A DNA stretch of 64,000 nucleotides from Variovorax gossypii (GCF_003965815.1 NZ_RXOE01000009.1:186001-250000); one strand, 5' to 3'; numbered from the stretch's first letter, positions 6,863-16,099 are shown. Numbers and translations: made by a program. The notes: generated from the sequence alone by a model not told the origin.

Positions 6863-9601
6863 ATGGACATCGACATCCGCACCCTGCTCGGCCGGCTCAA
6901 CCCGGAATGCAAGCGCGCCATGGAACAGGCCGCCGAGCTGTGCGTGCAGCAGACGCACTACAACGTCGACATCGAACACCTGCTGATGAAGCTGGTGGAC
7001 AACGAGGCGCCCGACCTGCGGCTGGTGTTCGGCCGCTTCGGCATCCGGCCCGACGCGGTGCGGGCGCAGCTGCAGAAGTCGCTCGACACCTTCAAGCGCG
7101 GCAACGGCCGCACGCCGAGCCTGGCGCCCGATTTCGCGCCGCTCTTCCAGGAAGCCTGGCTCATGAGTTCGATGCTGCTGGGCCAGCAGCACGTGCGCTC
7201 GGGCACGCTGATGCTGGCGCTGCTCGAGGTCGACCGCCTGCGCGGCCGGCTGGTCGACGCCGCGCCCGCGCTGCTGCAGATTCCGCGCGGCTCGCTGCGC
7301 GACGAGCTGGCCGGCCTGCTGCAGTCCTCTCCCGAAGACGCGGCGGGTGCGGCACTGGCCGCCGCGCCGATCGCACCGGCGCCCTCCGCTCCCGCAGTGA
7401 ACCAGCCCGCCGCACCGCAACCCGCGCCCGAAGCCGGCGCGATGCAGATGCCCACCGCGCGCCGCAGCAGCTCGGCCACGCCTTCGCTCGACCAGTACAC
7501 GGTCGACATGACACAGCTCGCGCGCGACGGCGCCATCGACCCCATCCGCGGCCGCGACGGCGAGATCCGCCAGATCATCGACGTGCTGCTGCGCCGCCGC
7601 CAGAACAACCCCATCCTCACCGGCGAGGCCGGCGTGGGCAAGACGGCCGTGGTCGAGGGCTTCGCGCAGCGCGTGGTGCAGGGCGACGTGCCGCCCGCGC
7701 TGCGCCAGGTGTCTGTGCGCTCGCTCGATCTCGCGCTGCTGCAGGCGGGCGCGGGCGTGAAGGGCGAGTTCGAGAACCGGCTCAAGTCGGTCATCGCCGA
7801 GGTCAAGGCCTCGCCCACGCCGGTGATCCTGTTCATCGACGAGGCGCACCAGCTCATCGGCGCGGGCGGCGCCGAGGGCCAGGGCGATGCGGCCAACCTG
7901 CTCAAGCCGGCGCTGGCGCGCGGCGAACTGCGCACCATCGCCGCGACCACCTGGGCCGAGTACAAGAAATACGTCGAGCGCGACCCGGCGCTCGCGCGCC
8001 GCTTCCAGGTCGTGAAGGTCGAGGAGCCCAGCGAGGAAGTCGCCATCGACATGCTGCGCGGCATGGTCGAGACGCTGGAGAAGCACCACGGCGTGGAGAT
8101 CGTCGACGACGCGGTGCGCGAGGCCGTCAAGCTCTCGCACCGTTACATCACCGGTCGCCAGCTTCCCGACAAGGCCATCAGCGTGCTCGACACCGCCTGC
8201 GCGCGCGTGGCCATCGGGCAGAACGGGCTGCCGGCCGAACTCGAATCGGCCGCGCGCGACATCGCCACGGGCGAGAGCGAACTGCGCGTGCTGCGCCATG
8301 AAGCGGCCACGGGCGGCGACCACCAGGAAGCCATTGCCGCACTCTCCGCGCGGCTCGACACGCTGCGCCAGAAGCACAAGCGCCTGTCGGACAAGGTCGA
8401 CGAGGAAAAGCACGCGGTGATGGAAATCGTCGCGCTGCGCCGGAAGATCGCCGACAGCCTGCGCAGCGACGCGCCGCCGGCCGACGAGGAGAACGACCCC
8501 GCCCTGCTCACCGCCGCGCTGCGCCGCCTCGAGAAGGGCCTGGAGGCGCTGCAGAACGACGAGCCCATGGTGCCCGTGTGCGTCGACGGCACGATGGTGG
8601 CCGAGGTCATCTCCGGCTGGACCGGCATCCCGGTCGGCAAGATGATGACCGACGAGCTTCACACGGTGCTCAACCTGAAGGAAAAGCTGGCCGAGCGCGT
8701 GGTCGGGCAGGACGACGCGCTCGACGCCATCGCGCGGCGCGTGCGCACCTTCCGCGCCGATCTCGACGATCCCGGCAAGCCCGTGGGCGTGTTCATGCTG
8801 GTGGGCCCGAGCGGCGTGGGCAAGACCGAGACGGCTTTCGCACTGGCCGACCTGCTGTACGGCGGCGAGCGCAACGTCATCACCGTGAACATGTCGGAGT
8901 TTCAGGAGGCGCACACCGTCTCCAGCCTCAAGGGTGCGCCGCCCGGCTACGTGGGCTACGGACGCGGCGGCGTGCTCACCGAGGCGGTGCGCCGTCGGCC
9001 CTACAGCGTGGTGCTGCTCGACGAGATGGAGAAGGCGCATCCCGATGTGCTGGAGCTGTTCTTCCAGGTGTTCGACAAGGGCACCATGGAAGACGGCGAA
9101 GGCGTGCAGATCGACTTCAAGAACACGCTGATCCTGCTGACCTCCAACGCCGCGCAGGACGTGATCACGCAGGCATCGCAGGGCGGGCGCAGGCCCGATC
9201 CCGAGGAACTCGTGGAGCGGCTGCGCCCCGAGCTGCTCAAGCAGTTCAGCCCCGCCTTCCTCGGCCGGCTGGCGCTGGTGCCCTATCACCATCTGGGCGA
9301 CGGGCAGATCCGCTCCATCGTCAATCTCAAGCTGGGCAAGCTGGCGCGGCGCTTCGCGCTGAACCATCACGCCGAGTTCACCTGGGACACGCAGGTGGAA
9401 GACGCCATCACCGCGCGCTGCACCGAGGTGGACAGCGGCGCGCGCAACATCGACCACATCCTGGCCCACGCGGTGCTGCCCGAGCTCTCGCGCCAGGTGC
9501 TGGAGCGCATCTCGATGGCCGCCGCCTTCACCGCGGTGCACATGGGCGTGGGCGCCGACGGCGCCTTCGCCTTCGGCTTCGAGCCGTCCACGCTGAGCTG
9601 A
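6863..9601 (+). CDS. tssH: T6SS sheath-recycling AAA+ ATPase TssH (ClpV)
   Basis: ClpV disassembles contracted TssB-TssC sheaths so that subunits can be reused. The 912-residue product has an N-terminal Clp repeat domain (residues about 10-165), an Ala/Pro-rich linker, a first AAA+ domain with Walker A GEAGVGKT (254-261) and Walker B-like VILFIDEAHQLIG, a coiled-coil middle domain, and a second AAA+ domain with GPSGVGKT (648-655) and VVLLDEMEKAHPD. Both ATPase sites look intact. The start at 6863 (MDIDIRTLLGRL) follows tssG by 17 bases, and vgrG begins 17 bases after the stop. Confidence 0.96.
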   Translation: MDIDIRTLLGRLNPECKRAMEQAAELCVQQTHYNVDIEHLLMKLVDNEAPDLRLVFGRFGIRPDAVRAQLQKSLDTFKRGNGRTPSLAPDFAPLFQEAWLMSSMLLGQQHVRSGTLMLALLEVDRLRGRLVDAAPALLQIPRGSLRDELAGLLQSSPEDAAGAALAAAPIAPAPSAPAVNQPAAPQPAPEAGAMQMPTARRSSSATPSLDQYTVDMTQLARDGAIDPIRGRDGEIRQIIDVLLRRRQNNPILTGEAGVGKTAVVEGFAQRVVQGDVPPALRQVSVRSLDLALLQAGAGVKGEFENRLKSVIAEVKASPTPVILFIDEAHQLIGAGGAEGQGDAANLLKPALARGELRTIAATTWAEYKKYVERDPALARRFQVVKVEEPSEEVAIDMLRGMVETLEKHHGVEIVDDAVREAVKLSHRYITGRQLPDKAISVLDTACARVAIGQNGLPAELESAARDIATGESELRVLRHEAATGGDHQEAIAALSARLDTLRQKHKRLSDKVDEEKHAVMEIVALRRKIADSLRSDAPPADEENDPALLTAALRRLEKGLEALQNDEPMVPVCVDGTMVAEVISGWTGIPVGKMMTDELHTVLNLKEKLAERVVGQDDALDAIARRVRTFRADLDDPGKPVGVFMLVGPSGVGKTETAFALADLLYGGERNVITVNMSEFQEAHTVSSLKGAPPGYVGYGRGGVLTEAVRRRPYSVVLLDEMEKAHPDVLELFFQVFDKGTMEDGEGVQIDFKNTLILLTSNAAQDVITQASQGGRRPDPEELVERLRPELLKQFSPAFLGRLALVPYHHLGDGQIRSIVNLKLGKLARRFALNHHAEFTWDTQVEDAITARCTEVDSGARNIDHILAHAVLPELSRQVLERISMAAAFTAVHMGVGADGAFAFGFEPSTLS

Positions 9602-9618
9602 ACCGAGCCGACGAAGCA

Positions 9619-11565
9619 ATGAACATGCGCGAAGGCTTCACCCAGCACGCCGCCTTTCTGACGGTGAAGACCGCGTTCGGGCCCGACACGCTGCTGCTGG
9701 AATCGTTCCAGGCCACCGAGGGCCTGTCGCAGCTCTTCGCCTGCTCGCTGACCATGCGCTCCTCCGACGACGCGCTGGATTCCGCCACCGTGATCGGCAC
9801 CTCGGCGACGGTCGTGCTGCAGCGGCCCGAGAAGGAAAGCCGCTTCTTCAACGGCATCGTCTCGCGCTTCACCTACATGGGCAGCAACCGCGACTTCGCG
9901 ACCTACACGCTCGAACTCGTGCCGCGCATGTGGCTGCTCACGCTGGGCCGCGACCGCGTGATCTACCAGAACATGAGCACGCCGGACATCGTGCAGAAGG
10001 TGCTCGGCGACTTCGGCGTGAGCTTCGCGCTACAGCTCAGCGGCACCTACACGCCGCGCGAGTACTGCGTGCGCTACGACGAGACGGCCTTCGACTTCGT
10101 CTCGCGCCTGATGGAAGAGGAAGGCATCTTCTACTTCTTCACCTTCGCGGACGGCGAGCACACGCTGGTGCTGGCCGACGCCAACTCGGCCTGTACGCCG
10201 TGCCCGCACGCCGACAAGCTGGTCGTGCGCAGTTCCGAGGAAGGATTCGCGCATGCCCACGCCGTCACCCGCTTCGAGTCCGACGCGCGGCTGGTGACCA
10301 AGGGCCAGGAAGTGGACGACTACGACTTCCTCACGCCCGACACCAGCCTGCTGAAGAAGGTCGAAGGCAAGACCGGGCGCGGCACGGACTACGAATACCC
10401 CTCGCGCGTGCCGCTGTCGGCAGGAGAGCCGCGCGCGCGCACCCGGCTGGAGGCGCACCAGAGCGGCAGCCAATCCGGCCGCGGCGACAGCCATTGCCAC
10501 TACCTCACGCCCGGCACCACCTTCACGCTGGAAGAGCATCCGCGCGCGGACCTCAACGCGCAGCACATGGTCCACAGCGTGCGGCACCACGCCGATCTCG
10601 AGCACTACGGCAACAGCTTCGAGACCCTGCCTCCCGCTCTGCCCTTCCGCCCGCCGCGCCTCACGCCGCGGCCGGTGGTGGCCGGCAGCCACACGGCGCG
10701 GGTGGTGGGCCCGGCCGGCGAGGAAATCTGGACCGACCAGCACGGGCGCATCAAGGTGCAGTTCCCGTGGGACCGCCTGGGCAAGAAGGACGAGAAAAGC
10801 TCCTGCTGGATCCGCGTCTCGCAGATGTGGGCCGGCGAAGGCTGGGGCGCGCTCTTCCTGCCGCGCATCGGGCAGGAGGTGCTCGTGAGCTACGTCGATG
10901 GCGACCCCGACCGGCCGCTGGTCTCGGGCAGCGTCTACAACGGCACGCACGCCACGCCGGTCGCCCTGCCGGGCAGTTCCTCGCAAAGCACCATCCGCTC
11001 GAACTCGACGAAGGGCGGCGGGGGCTTCAACGAGCTGCGCTTCGAGGACAAGAAGGGCTCCGAGGAGTTCTACCTGCACGCGCAGAAAGACATGCTGGTG
11101 GAGATCGAGAACGACCTCACCACCACCGTGAAGGCCGGCAACGAGCTGCACACCGTCACCAAGGGAAATCGCACCGTCAAGGTCGACACCGGCAACGAGA
11201 CCCACTCGGTGAAGGGCACGCGCGCGCTCGACGTCACGGGCAACGAGACGCACGACAACAAGGCCAACTTCACGCAGACGGTCACGGGCAACTACGAGCT
11301 CAAGGTCACGGGCAACCTGGTGATCGACGTGTCGGGCACTCTGCTCATCAAGTCGGCCCAGACGCTGGACCTGAAGGCCGGCACCGACCTGGGCGCCAAC
11401 GCCGGCCTCAACTTCAAGGCAGAAGCCGGCGTGGCGCTGTCGGCCAAGGGCGGCGCCACGCTGTCGAACGAGGCGCCTTCCATCAGCAGCAAGGCCTCGG
11501 GCATGAACTCCGTCGAGGGCGGCGGCATGGTCACGCTCAAGGGCGGGCTGGTGAAGATCAACTGA
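9619..11565 (+). CDS. vgrG: T6SS spike protein VgrG (TssI)
   Basis: VgrG trimers cap the Hcp tube and form the puncturing spike. The 648-residue product has a gp27-like N-terminal part, the gp5 OB-fold region (segment EEIWTDQHGRIKVQFPWDR near residue 375, then SSCWIRVSQMWAGEGWG and FLPRIGQEVLVSYVDGDPD), and a C-terminal needle of short beta repeats (GNETHSVKG, GNETHDNKA, VTGNYELKV). The needle ends in LKGGLVKIN with no enzymatic extension, so this is a structural rather than an evolved VgrG. The downstream MORN-like and PAAR-like genes are probably the partners it carries. Confidence 0.95.
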   Translation: MNMREGFTQHAAFLTVKTAFGPDTLLLESFQATEGLSQLFACSLTMRSSDDALDSATVIGTSATVVLQRPEKESRFFNGIVSRFTYMGSNRDFATYTLELVPRMWLLTLGRDRVIYQNMSTPDIVQKVLGDFGVSFALQLSGTYTPREYCVRYDETAFDFVSRLMEEEGIFYFFTFADGEHTLVLADANSACTPCPHADKLVVRSSEEGFAHAHAVTRFESDARLVTKGQEVDDYDFLTPDTSLLKKVEGKTGRGTDYEYPSRVPLSAGEPRARTRLEAHQSGSQSGRGDSHCHYLTPGTTFTLEEHPRADLNAQHMVHSVRHHADLEHYGNSFETLPPALPFRPPRLTPRPVVAGSHTARVVGPAGEEIWTDQHGRIKVQFPWDRLGKKDEKSSCWIRVSQMWAGEGWGALFLPRIGQEVLVSYVDGDPDRPLVSGSVYNGTHATPVALPGSSSQSTIRSNSTKGGGGFNELRFEDKKGSEEFYLHAQKDMLVEIENDLTTTVKAGNELHTVTKGNRTVKVDTGNETHSVKGTRALDVTGNETHDNKANFTQTVTGNYELKVTGNLVIDVSGTLLIKSAQTLDLKAGTDLGANAGLNFKAEAGVALSAKGGATLSNEAPSISSKASGMNSVEGGGMVTLKGGLVKIN

Positions 11566-11573
11566 GCGGCGCC

Positions 11574-12302
11574 ATGGCACTTCCTTCCTCCCTCCCCGCC
11601 AAGGACATCGCCGCCCTTCCTGCCGCCGTGGTGCGCGAGACGCTGGACGACGCCGGCCGGACGGTGGCGCGCGCCTCGTTCGTGGGCGAGCTGCCGCACG
11701 GGCCGATGCAGGTCTTCTCGGCGACGTGCAAGCCCGTGCTCGACGCCTCCTACCAGGCCGGCCTGCCCCACGGCGCGATGCGCATGTACGACGAACGCGG
11801 CCAGCTGCTGCAGGAAACGCAGCGCCTCGGCGGCCTGGCCGAAGGCGTCACGCGCAGCTACTACCCCAGCGGCAAGCTGATGCAGACGCTGCAGCACGTG
11901 CGCGGCGTGCAGCACGGCGAAGCGGTGTCGTATGCCGAGTCGGGCGACGTCACGGCGCGGCTGCCCTACGCGGCAGGCCGCCTCGAAGGCGAGGCGAGCT
12001 ACTTTCACGAAGGACGCATGGTACGGCGCGAGCGCTACCGCGCCGGGCTGCTCGACGGCGAAGTCACCGACTACGCGCCGGGCGGCGGCGTGGCGCAGTC
12101 GTCGACCTACGTGGCCAACGTGCTGCACGGCCCGCTGCGCCGCTACTGGCCCGGCGGGCAGCTGATGGAAGAGATCGCCTACCGCCAGGGCAAGCCGCAC
12201 GGCAAGCCGCGCCGCTTCGACGAGGCGGGCCGCGAGATCGTGGAAACCGCCGCGTCGCCGGGCTTCATGAAGAGCCTGGAAAAGCTCGTGAGGGGAGGCT
12301 GA
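11574..12302 (+). CDS. MORN-like repeat protein associated with VgrG
   Basis: The 242-residue product consists of about eight degenerate repeats of roughly 22 residues with the pattern G-x-LxGxxxxYxxxGxLxxxxxY, as in GLPHGAMRMYDERGQLLQE and NVLHGPLRRYWPGGQLMEE. This resembles the MORN family and the related toxin-antitoxin system YwqK antitoxin repeats. No signal peptide or membrane segment is seen. It starts eight bases after vgrG and is followed three bases later by a PAAR-like gene, so it is probably an accessory of spike loading, an adaptor, or an immunity-like protein. Function is inferred from position only. Confidence 0.75.
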   Translation: MALPSSLPAKDIAALPAAVVRETLDDAGRTVARASFVGELPHGPMQVFSATCKPVLDASYQAGLPHGAMRMYDERGQLLQETQRLGGLAEGVTRSYYPSGKLMQTLQHVRGVQHGEAVSYAESGDVTARLPYAAGRLEGEASYFHEGRMVRRERYRAGLLDGEVTDYAPGGGVAQSSTYVANVLHGPLRRYWPGGQLMEEIAYRQGKPHGKPRRFDEAGREIVETAASPGFMKSLEKLVRGG

Positions 12303-12305
12303 ACC

Positions 12306-12695
12306 ATGGGCATGCACGTCTGCATGGGAGCCACGCTGCAGTGCAGCTTCGGCGCGGCGCCGTCCAACCTCGTGGTGCTGCCCGTGAGCAGCGTGCTCAC
12401 CGGCGGCACGCCGGGCGCCAACATCATGGACAACAAGCCGATCGTCAACATCCTGCCCTTCGGCACCTGCAACAGCATGTCGAACCCGATGGTAGCCGCG
12501 GCCACCGCCGCCGCGCTCGGCGCCTTCACGCCCATGCCCTGCATCCCGGTGACTGCCGCGCCCTGGGCGCCCGGCTCGCCCACGGTACTGGTCGGCAACA
12601 TGCCCGCGCTGCAGGACAGCTCGAAGCTCGCCTGCAACTGGGGCGGCGTGATCCAGGTGGTCGCGCCCGGGCAGTTCACTTCCATGGTTCCCTGA
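12306..12695 (+). CDS. PAAR-like DUF4280 spike-tip protein
   Basis: The 129-residue product shows the features of DUF4280 PAAR-like proteins: a start of the type hydrophobic-CMGATLQCSFG, the segment NIMDNKPIVNILPFGTC, and a Pro/Cys-rich end (FTPMPCIPVT, WAPGSPTVLVG). Such proteins can sharpen the VgrG spike and connect it to effectors. The four conserved cysteines suggest metal binding, as in PAAR tips (inference). No toxin domain is fused. AGGGGAGG lies seven bases before the ATG. It is the last gene before the heptamer repeat. Confidence 0.85.
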   Translation: MGMHVCMGATLQCSFGAAPSNLVVLPVSSVLTGGTPGANIMDNKPIVNILPFGTCNSMSNPMVAAATAAALGAFTPMPCIPVTAAPWAPGSPTVLVGNMPALQDSSKLACNWGGVIQVVAPGQFTSMVP

Positions 12696-12696
12696 C

Positions 12697-12738
12697 ACGA
12701 ACGACGAACGACGAACGACGAACGACGAACGACGAACG
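12697..12738. repeat. Six perfect tandem copies of a 7-bp repeat
   Basis: ACGAACG is repeated six times without error immediately after the stop of the PAAR-like gene and about 22 bases before the next ATG. The array is between genes, so copy-number change would not shift a reading frame but would change the spacing or structure between them. It is the only clean tandem microsatellite I found in the window. Confidence 0.9.
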
Positions 12739-12760
12739 AGCGGCACACACCGACCACCCC

Positions 12761-13000
12761 ATGTCCCAATACGTTTTCACCATGAGCTCGCGCATGGTCG
12801 CCATCACGGCGGCCTGCCTGGTGCTGCTGTGCGTCCTCCTGTTCCTGATGGGCGTCGAGATCGGCAAGCTGCTGGCGCCCGCGCCGGTGCCCGCACCTGC
12901 CCCCGCGGCGGTGGCGCCTTCACAGCAGCAGCAACAGCCGCTGCCGCAATCCCCTTCGCCTTCCGCGCCGGCACCCGCTCCCGCGGCCCCCACCCAATGA
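12761..13000 (+). CDS. Small bitopic membrane protein with Ala/Pro/Gln tail (79 aa)
   Basis: No recognised family. Residues 1-11 (MSQYVFTMSSR) precede one strong transmembrane helix (about residues 12-34, ending LFLMGVEIGKLL); the rest is an Ala/Pro stretch with a run of five Gln. The predicted layout is a single membrane anchor with a disordered tail. The stop overlaps the start of the binding-protein gene as ATGA, so translation is probably coupled. Its N-terminal half resembles the C-terminal extension of the second SLC1-like protein (about residues 437-466), which suggests a shared anchoring or partner-binding module. Location inside the T6SS locus hints at a role in the membrane complex or the amino-acid module. 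Confidence 0.65.
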   Translation: MSQYVFTMSSRMVAITAACLVLLCVLLFLMGVEIGKLLAPAPVPAPAPAAVAPSQQQQQPLPQSPSPSAPAPAPAAPTQ

Positions 13001-14052
13001 CCAAACCCACTCCAAGCATGTCGAACAACGCACGACACCTCACGGGCATGCACAACGCGCTGCGGCGCCTTGCCCTTCCTGCCCTGCTGGCTCTGGCCGG
13101 CCTCAGCGCGGGCACGAGCGCCCTTGCCGCCGGCGAAAGGCCCGTGGCGCAGGGCACGCTCGCTGCACCTGCTGCTGCCGCTGCCGTGGTCGCGACGCCC
13201 GTCGTCGCGGCGCCCGCAGCCCCCGCGGCCGCCACCTTCGCGGTGGAGCCTGCCGCCGCGCCCACGCCGCCCCCGGTGCTCACCAACGGCCTCGTGCGCG
13301 TGCCCGACGGCCGCCTGCTCGCGCCTGACATCGCCCGCATCGTGATGCGCGGCGAGCTGGTGGTGGCCATGCTCAAGGTCGACACGCCACCCTTTTTCTT
13401 CTTCGACGACGGCGGCCAGTGGACCGGTCTCGAGGTGGGCCTCGCGCAGTCGCTCGCCAAGGAACTCGGCGTGAAGCTGCGCTTCAACCGCGAGGCCGGC
13501 ACCTTCAACGCGGTGGTCGACCTGCTGGCCAACGGCCAGGCCGACCTGGCCATCAGCAAGCTGTCGCGTACGCTGGCGCGCTCGCAGACCATCGCCTTCA
13601 GCGACGCGTACCTCACGCTGAACCACTCGCTGATCCTCAACCGCGTGAAGTTCGCGCAGCTCTCGCGCGGACGGCCGCTGCCGGAGGTCATCCGCAACTT
13701 CGACGGCAGCATCGGCGTGATCGCCAAGTCGTCCTTCGCCGACTACGCGCGCACCAACTTCCCGCACGCCAAGGTGCAGGAGTACCCCACCTGGAACGAC
13801 GTGCTGGTGGCCGTGCACAAGGGCGAGATCGTGAGCGCCTACCGCGACGAGTTCGAGGTCAAGCGCGTGCTCAAGGCCGACCCCACCGTCTCGCTGGTGC
13901 TGCGCACCGTGACGCTGAAGGACCTGGAGGACACGCTGGGCATCGGCGTGGCCGTGACCGACACCACGCTGCTGGCCTACGTCAACCAGTTCCTCGCGCA
14001 GCGCGCCGAGAAGCTGGACATCCAGAAGGTGCTGCAGGCACTCGACCGCTGA
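12997..14052 (+). CDS. Periplasmic amino-acid-binding-like protein (SBP family 3) inside the T6SS locus
   Basis: The 351-residue product has an N-terminal signal peptide (hydrophobic stretch LALPALLALAGLSAGTSALA, best cleavage after about residue 45), then some 50 residues rich in Ala/Pro, then a family-3 solute-binding domain from about residue 100 to 351. Recognisable elements are the start ELVVAMLKVDTPPFFFFDDG, GLEVGLAQSLAKELGVKLRF, and VDLLANGQADLAISKLSRT. No lipobox is seen, so it should be soluble in the periplasm. Family members bind polar amino acids for ABC importers, but no ABC permease or ATPase is nearby; instead it sits next to two SLC1-like carriers and a racemase. A sensor role is possible. 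The ATGA overlap couples it to the gene before. Confidence 0.8.
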   Translation: MTKPTPSMSNNARHLTGMHNALRRLALPALLALAGLSAGTSALAAGERPVAQGTLAAPAAAAAVVATPVVAAPAAPAAATFAVEPAAAPTPPPVLTNGLVRVPDGRLLAPDIARIVMRGELVVAMLKVDTPPFFFFDDGGQWTGLEVGLAQSLAKELGVKLRFNREAGTFNAVVDLLANGQADLAISKLSRTLARSQTIAFSDAYLTLNHSLILNRVKFAQLSRGRPLPEVIRNFDGSIGVIAKSSFADYARTNFPHAKVQEYPTWNDVLVAVHKGEIVSAYRDEFEVKRVLKADPTVSLVLRTVTLKDLEDTLGIGVAVTDTTLLAYVNQFLAQRAEKLDIQKVLQALDR

Positions 14053-14076
14053 ACGGCACAGGACACGCAAACCATC

Positions 14077-15351
14077 ATGAATACCTCCAGGATCTACGCC
14101 TTCGTCCTCAACCCGTGGGTCGTGATCATCAGCCTCGGCGCCGGTGTCGCCTTCGGCATGCTCGCGCCCTTGCTCGCCACGCCGCTGGCCTTCGTGGGCG
14201 ACATCTATGTCGACCTGCTGAAGATGATCACGCTGCCCTTCATGGTCTCGGCCGTGATCTTCAGCCTGCAGCGCCTGTTCCGCGACGGCGGCACGGCCAG
14301 CCTGCTGGGCCGCGTGGCGCTCGTGTTCCTCGGCTTCTCGGCCTTCGTGGCCATCGCGGGCGCGGTCACGCTGCTGATTCTTCGCCCCGGCGAGAACCTG
14401 CCCGCCAGCACCATGCAGACCTTCGGGCAGATCGTGGGCGGCGACCTCAGCGCCAGCGACACGGCCATGAACCTGCGCGGCGTGGACGAGGTCAAGAAGA
14501 CCGCCAGCTTCGCAGACATGCTGGTGAGCCTGGTGCCCGCCAACATCTTCTCGGCGCTGGCCAACGGCGACACGCTGAAGACGCTGGTGTTCGCGCTGCT
14601 GTTCGGCCTGGCCGTGGGGCATGTGCCCACGCGCATCTCCGACGGCCTCACGCAGGCGCTGGAGACCGTCTACCACGCCTGCCAGACGCTGATGCGGTGG
14701 CTGAGCTTCCCGCTGCCGGTGGTGCTGTTCTGCATGAGCGCGGCACAGCTGGGCAAGACCGGCATAGAGCCGCTGAAAGCGATGGGCGCCTTCGTGGTCG
14801 CCTTCCTCATCGTGTCGGCGCTGCTGCTGGCGGTGGCGGCGATCATCATCTGGAAGCGCTCCAACGGCACGCTGGGGCAGACGCTCAACGCGCTGCGCGG
14901 CCCCTTCGCGCTGGCGCTGGCCACGCGCAGCAGCGCCACCTGCATGCCGATCATGATCGAGAGCCTGGTCACGCGCCTGGGCTTCGCGCGCTCGCGGGTG
15001 GAGCTGCTGGTGCCGCTCACGGTGTCGCTGCTGCGCATCGGGCCGGTCGTTTACTACGTGTGCGCCACGCTCTTCATCGCGCAGATCTACGGTCGCTCGC
15101 TCACGCCGGTGGAGATCGGCATCGTGCTCACGTCCTCGGTGCTCGCCGGCTTCGCCTCGGCCGGCATGACGGGGCTGGTGACGGTGTCGCTCATCGGCAT
15201 GACCTGCACCTACCTGGGCCTGCCCTTCGAGGCGGCCTTCATCCTGTTCCTGGCGGTGGACCCGGTGTGCGACATGCTGCGCACGCTGGTGCTGGTCATC
15301 GGCAACACCGCCGCCGTGGCCGTGGTGTGCCCACGGCCGCTGAAGATCTAG
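14077..15351 (+). CDS. SLC1-like dicarboxylate/amino-acid symporter homologue lacking sodium-site residues
   Basis: The 424-residue product is an inner-membrane protein of the sodium:dicarboxylate symporter (SDF/SLC1) family. The TM3-type segment LLKMITLPFMVSAVIF, the HP1-type ATRSSATCMP, and a TM8-type segment with D395, D399, R402 and T403 align without gaps to the family. The substrate-binding pattern D-x3-D-x2-R-T is kept. In contrast the TM7 signature NMDG is replaced by L319-R320-I321-G322, the TM8 Asn and Asp that bind sodium are L406 and N410, and the HP2 GxPGAG tip is altered to AGMTG. It may therefore use another coupling ion, be a uniporter, or act as a sensor. It lies 24 bases after the binding-protein gene and 13 bases before the racemase gene. 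Confidence 0.85.
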   Translation: MNTSRIYAFVLNPWVVIISLGAGVAFGMLAPLLATPLAFVGDIYVDLLKMITLPFMVSAVIFSLQRLFRDGGTASLLGRVALVFLGFSAFVAIAGAVTLLILRPGENLPASTMQTFGQIVGGDLSASDTAMNLRGVDEVKKTASFADMLVSLVPANIFSALANGDTLKTLVFALLFGLAVGHVPTRISDGLTQALETVYHACQTLMRWLSFPLPVVLFCMSAAQLGKTGIEPLKAMGAFVVAFLIVSALLLAVAAIIIWKRSNGTLGQTLNALRGPFALALATRSSATCMPIMIESLVTRLGFARSRVELLVPLTVSLLRIGPVVYYVCATLFIAQIYGRSLTPVEIGIVLTSSVLAGFASAGMTGLVTVSLIGMTCTYLGLPFEAAFILFLAVDPVCDMLRTLVLVIGNTAAVAVVCPRPLKI

Positions 15352-15364
15352 GGAGCGCGCCTTC

Positions 15365-16099
15365 ATGTCACGCATAGGCGTTCTCGGCGGCATGGGTCCA
15401 TCGGCGACGGTGGACTTCATGGACAAGATCATCCAGCTCACGCCGGCCACGCGCGACCAGGAGCACCTGCCGGTGATCGTCGCGAACCTGCCGCACGTGC
15501 CGGACCGCTCCAGCGCCATCCTGGGCACCGGGCCCGACCCGCTGGACGCGCTGCTCGCCGGCATCGACGTGCTCAACGACGCCGGGGTGGGCGTGATCGC
15601 GATTCCGTGCAACTCGTCGCACCACTGGTATGCGCAGATCGCGGCGCACAGCCGCGCGCCGGTGATCCACATCGCGCAGTCGTGCGTGGCCGCCATCGCG
15701 ACGGCATCGGACGACCGGCCGATGCGCGTCGCGGTGCTCGCCACGCGCGGCGCGCTGGCCTCCGGCTTCTACCAGCATGCGCTGCGCGAGCGCGGCATCG
15801 ACTTTCTCGTGCCCGACGCAGACACCGGCCAGGACCACGTGGACGCCTGCATCCGCGCCGTGAAGGGCGGCGACATCCAGGCCGGCGCGACCGCGTTCGG
15901 GCTCGCGCTGCAGGCGCTGGCCGCCACGGGCGCCACCGCCGTCATCATGGGCTGCACCGAACTGCCCATCGCTGCGCAGGCTGCGCACGCCGCCGAACAC
16001 ACGCCGCTGACGCTGGTCGACAGCTCGCTGGAGCTGGCCCGCGCCACGGTCGCATTCGCGCTCGACAAGGGATGGAACAAGCCGACATGGGTTTCCTGA
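15365..16099 (+). CDS. Aspartate/glutamate-family racemase
   Basis: The 244-residue product belongs to the cofactor-independent Asp/Glu/hydantoin racemase family, which uses two cysteines as acid-base pair. It starts MSRIGVLGGMGPSATVDFM and has C82 in the motif PCNSSHHWY and C197 in MGCTELPIA, both intact, so it should be catalytically active on aspartate, glutamate or a related amino acid. No signal peptide is present, so it acts in the cytoplasm. Its end overlaps the start of the second SLC1-like gene by 13 bases or more. A racemase flanked by two amino-acid carriers inside a T6SS operon is unusual. Confidence 0.9.
   Translation: MSRIGVLGGMGPSATVDFMDKIIQLTPATRDQEHLPVIVANLPHVPDRSSAILGTGPDPLDALLAGIDVLNDAGVGVIAIPCNSSHHWYAQIAAHSRAPVIHIAQSCVAAIATASDDRPMRVAVLATRGALASGFYQHALRERGIDFLVPDADTGQDHVDACIRAVKGGDIQAGATAFGLALQALAATGATAVIMGCTELPIAAQAAHAAEHTPLTLVDSSLELARATVAFALDKGWNKPTWVS

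Noticed and set aside
6800..9619. Minus-strand open frame of 939 codons opposite clpV
   Set aside because: The plus strand encodes a complete ClpV with both Walker motifs; the minus reading shows no domain and has shadow-type composition.
9619..11565. VgrG with a fused effector domain
   Set aside because: The C-terminus ends right after the needle repeats with LKGGLVKIN, leaving no room for a toxin domain.
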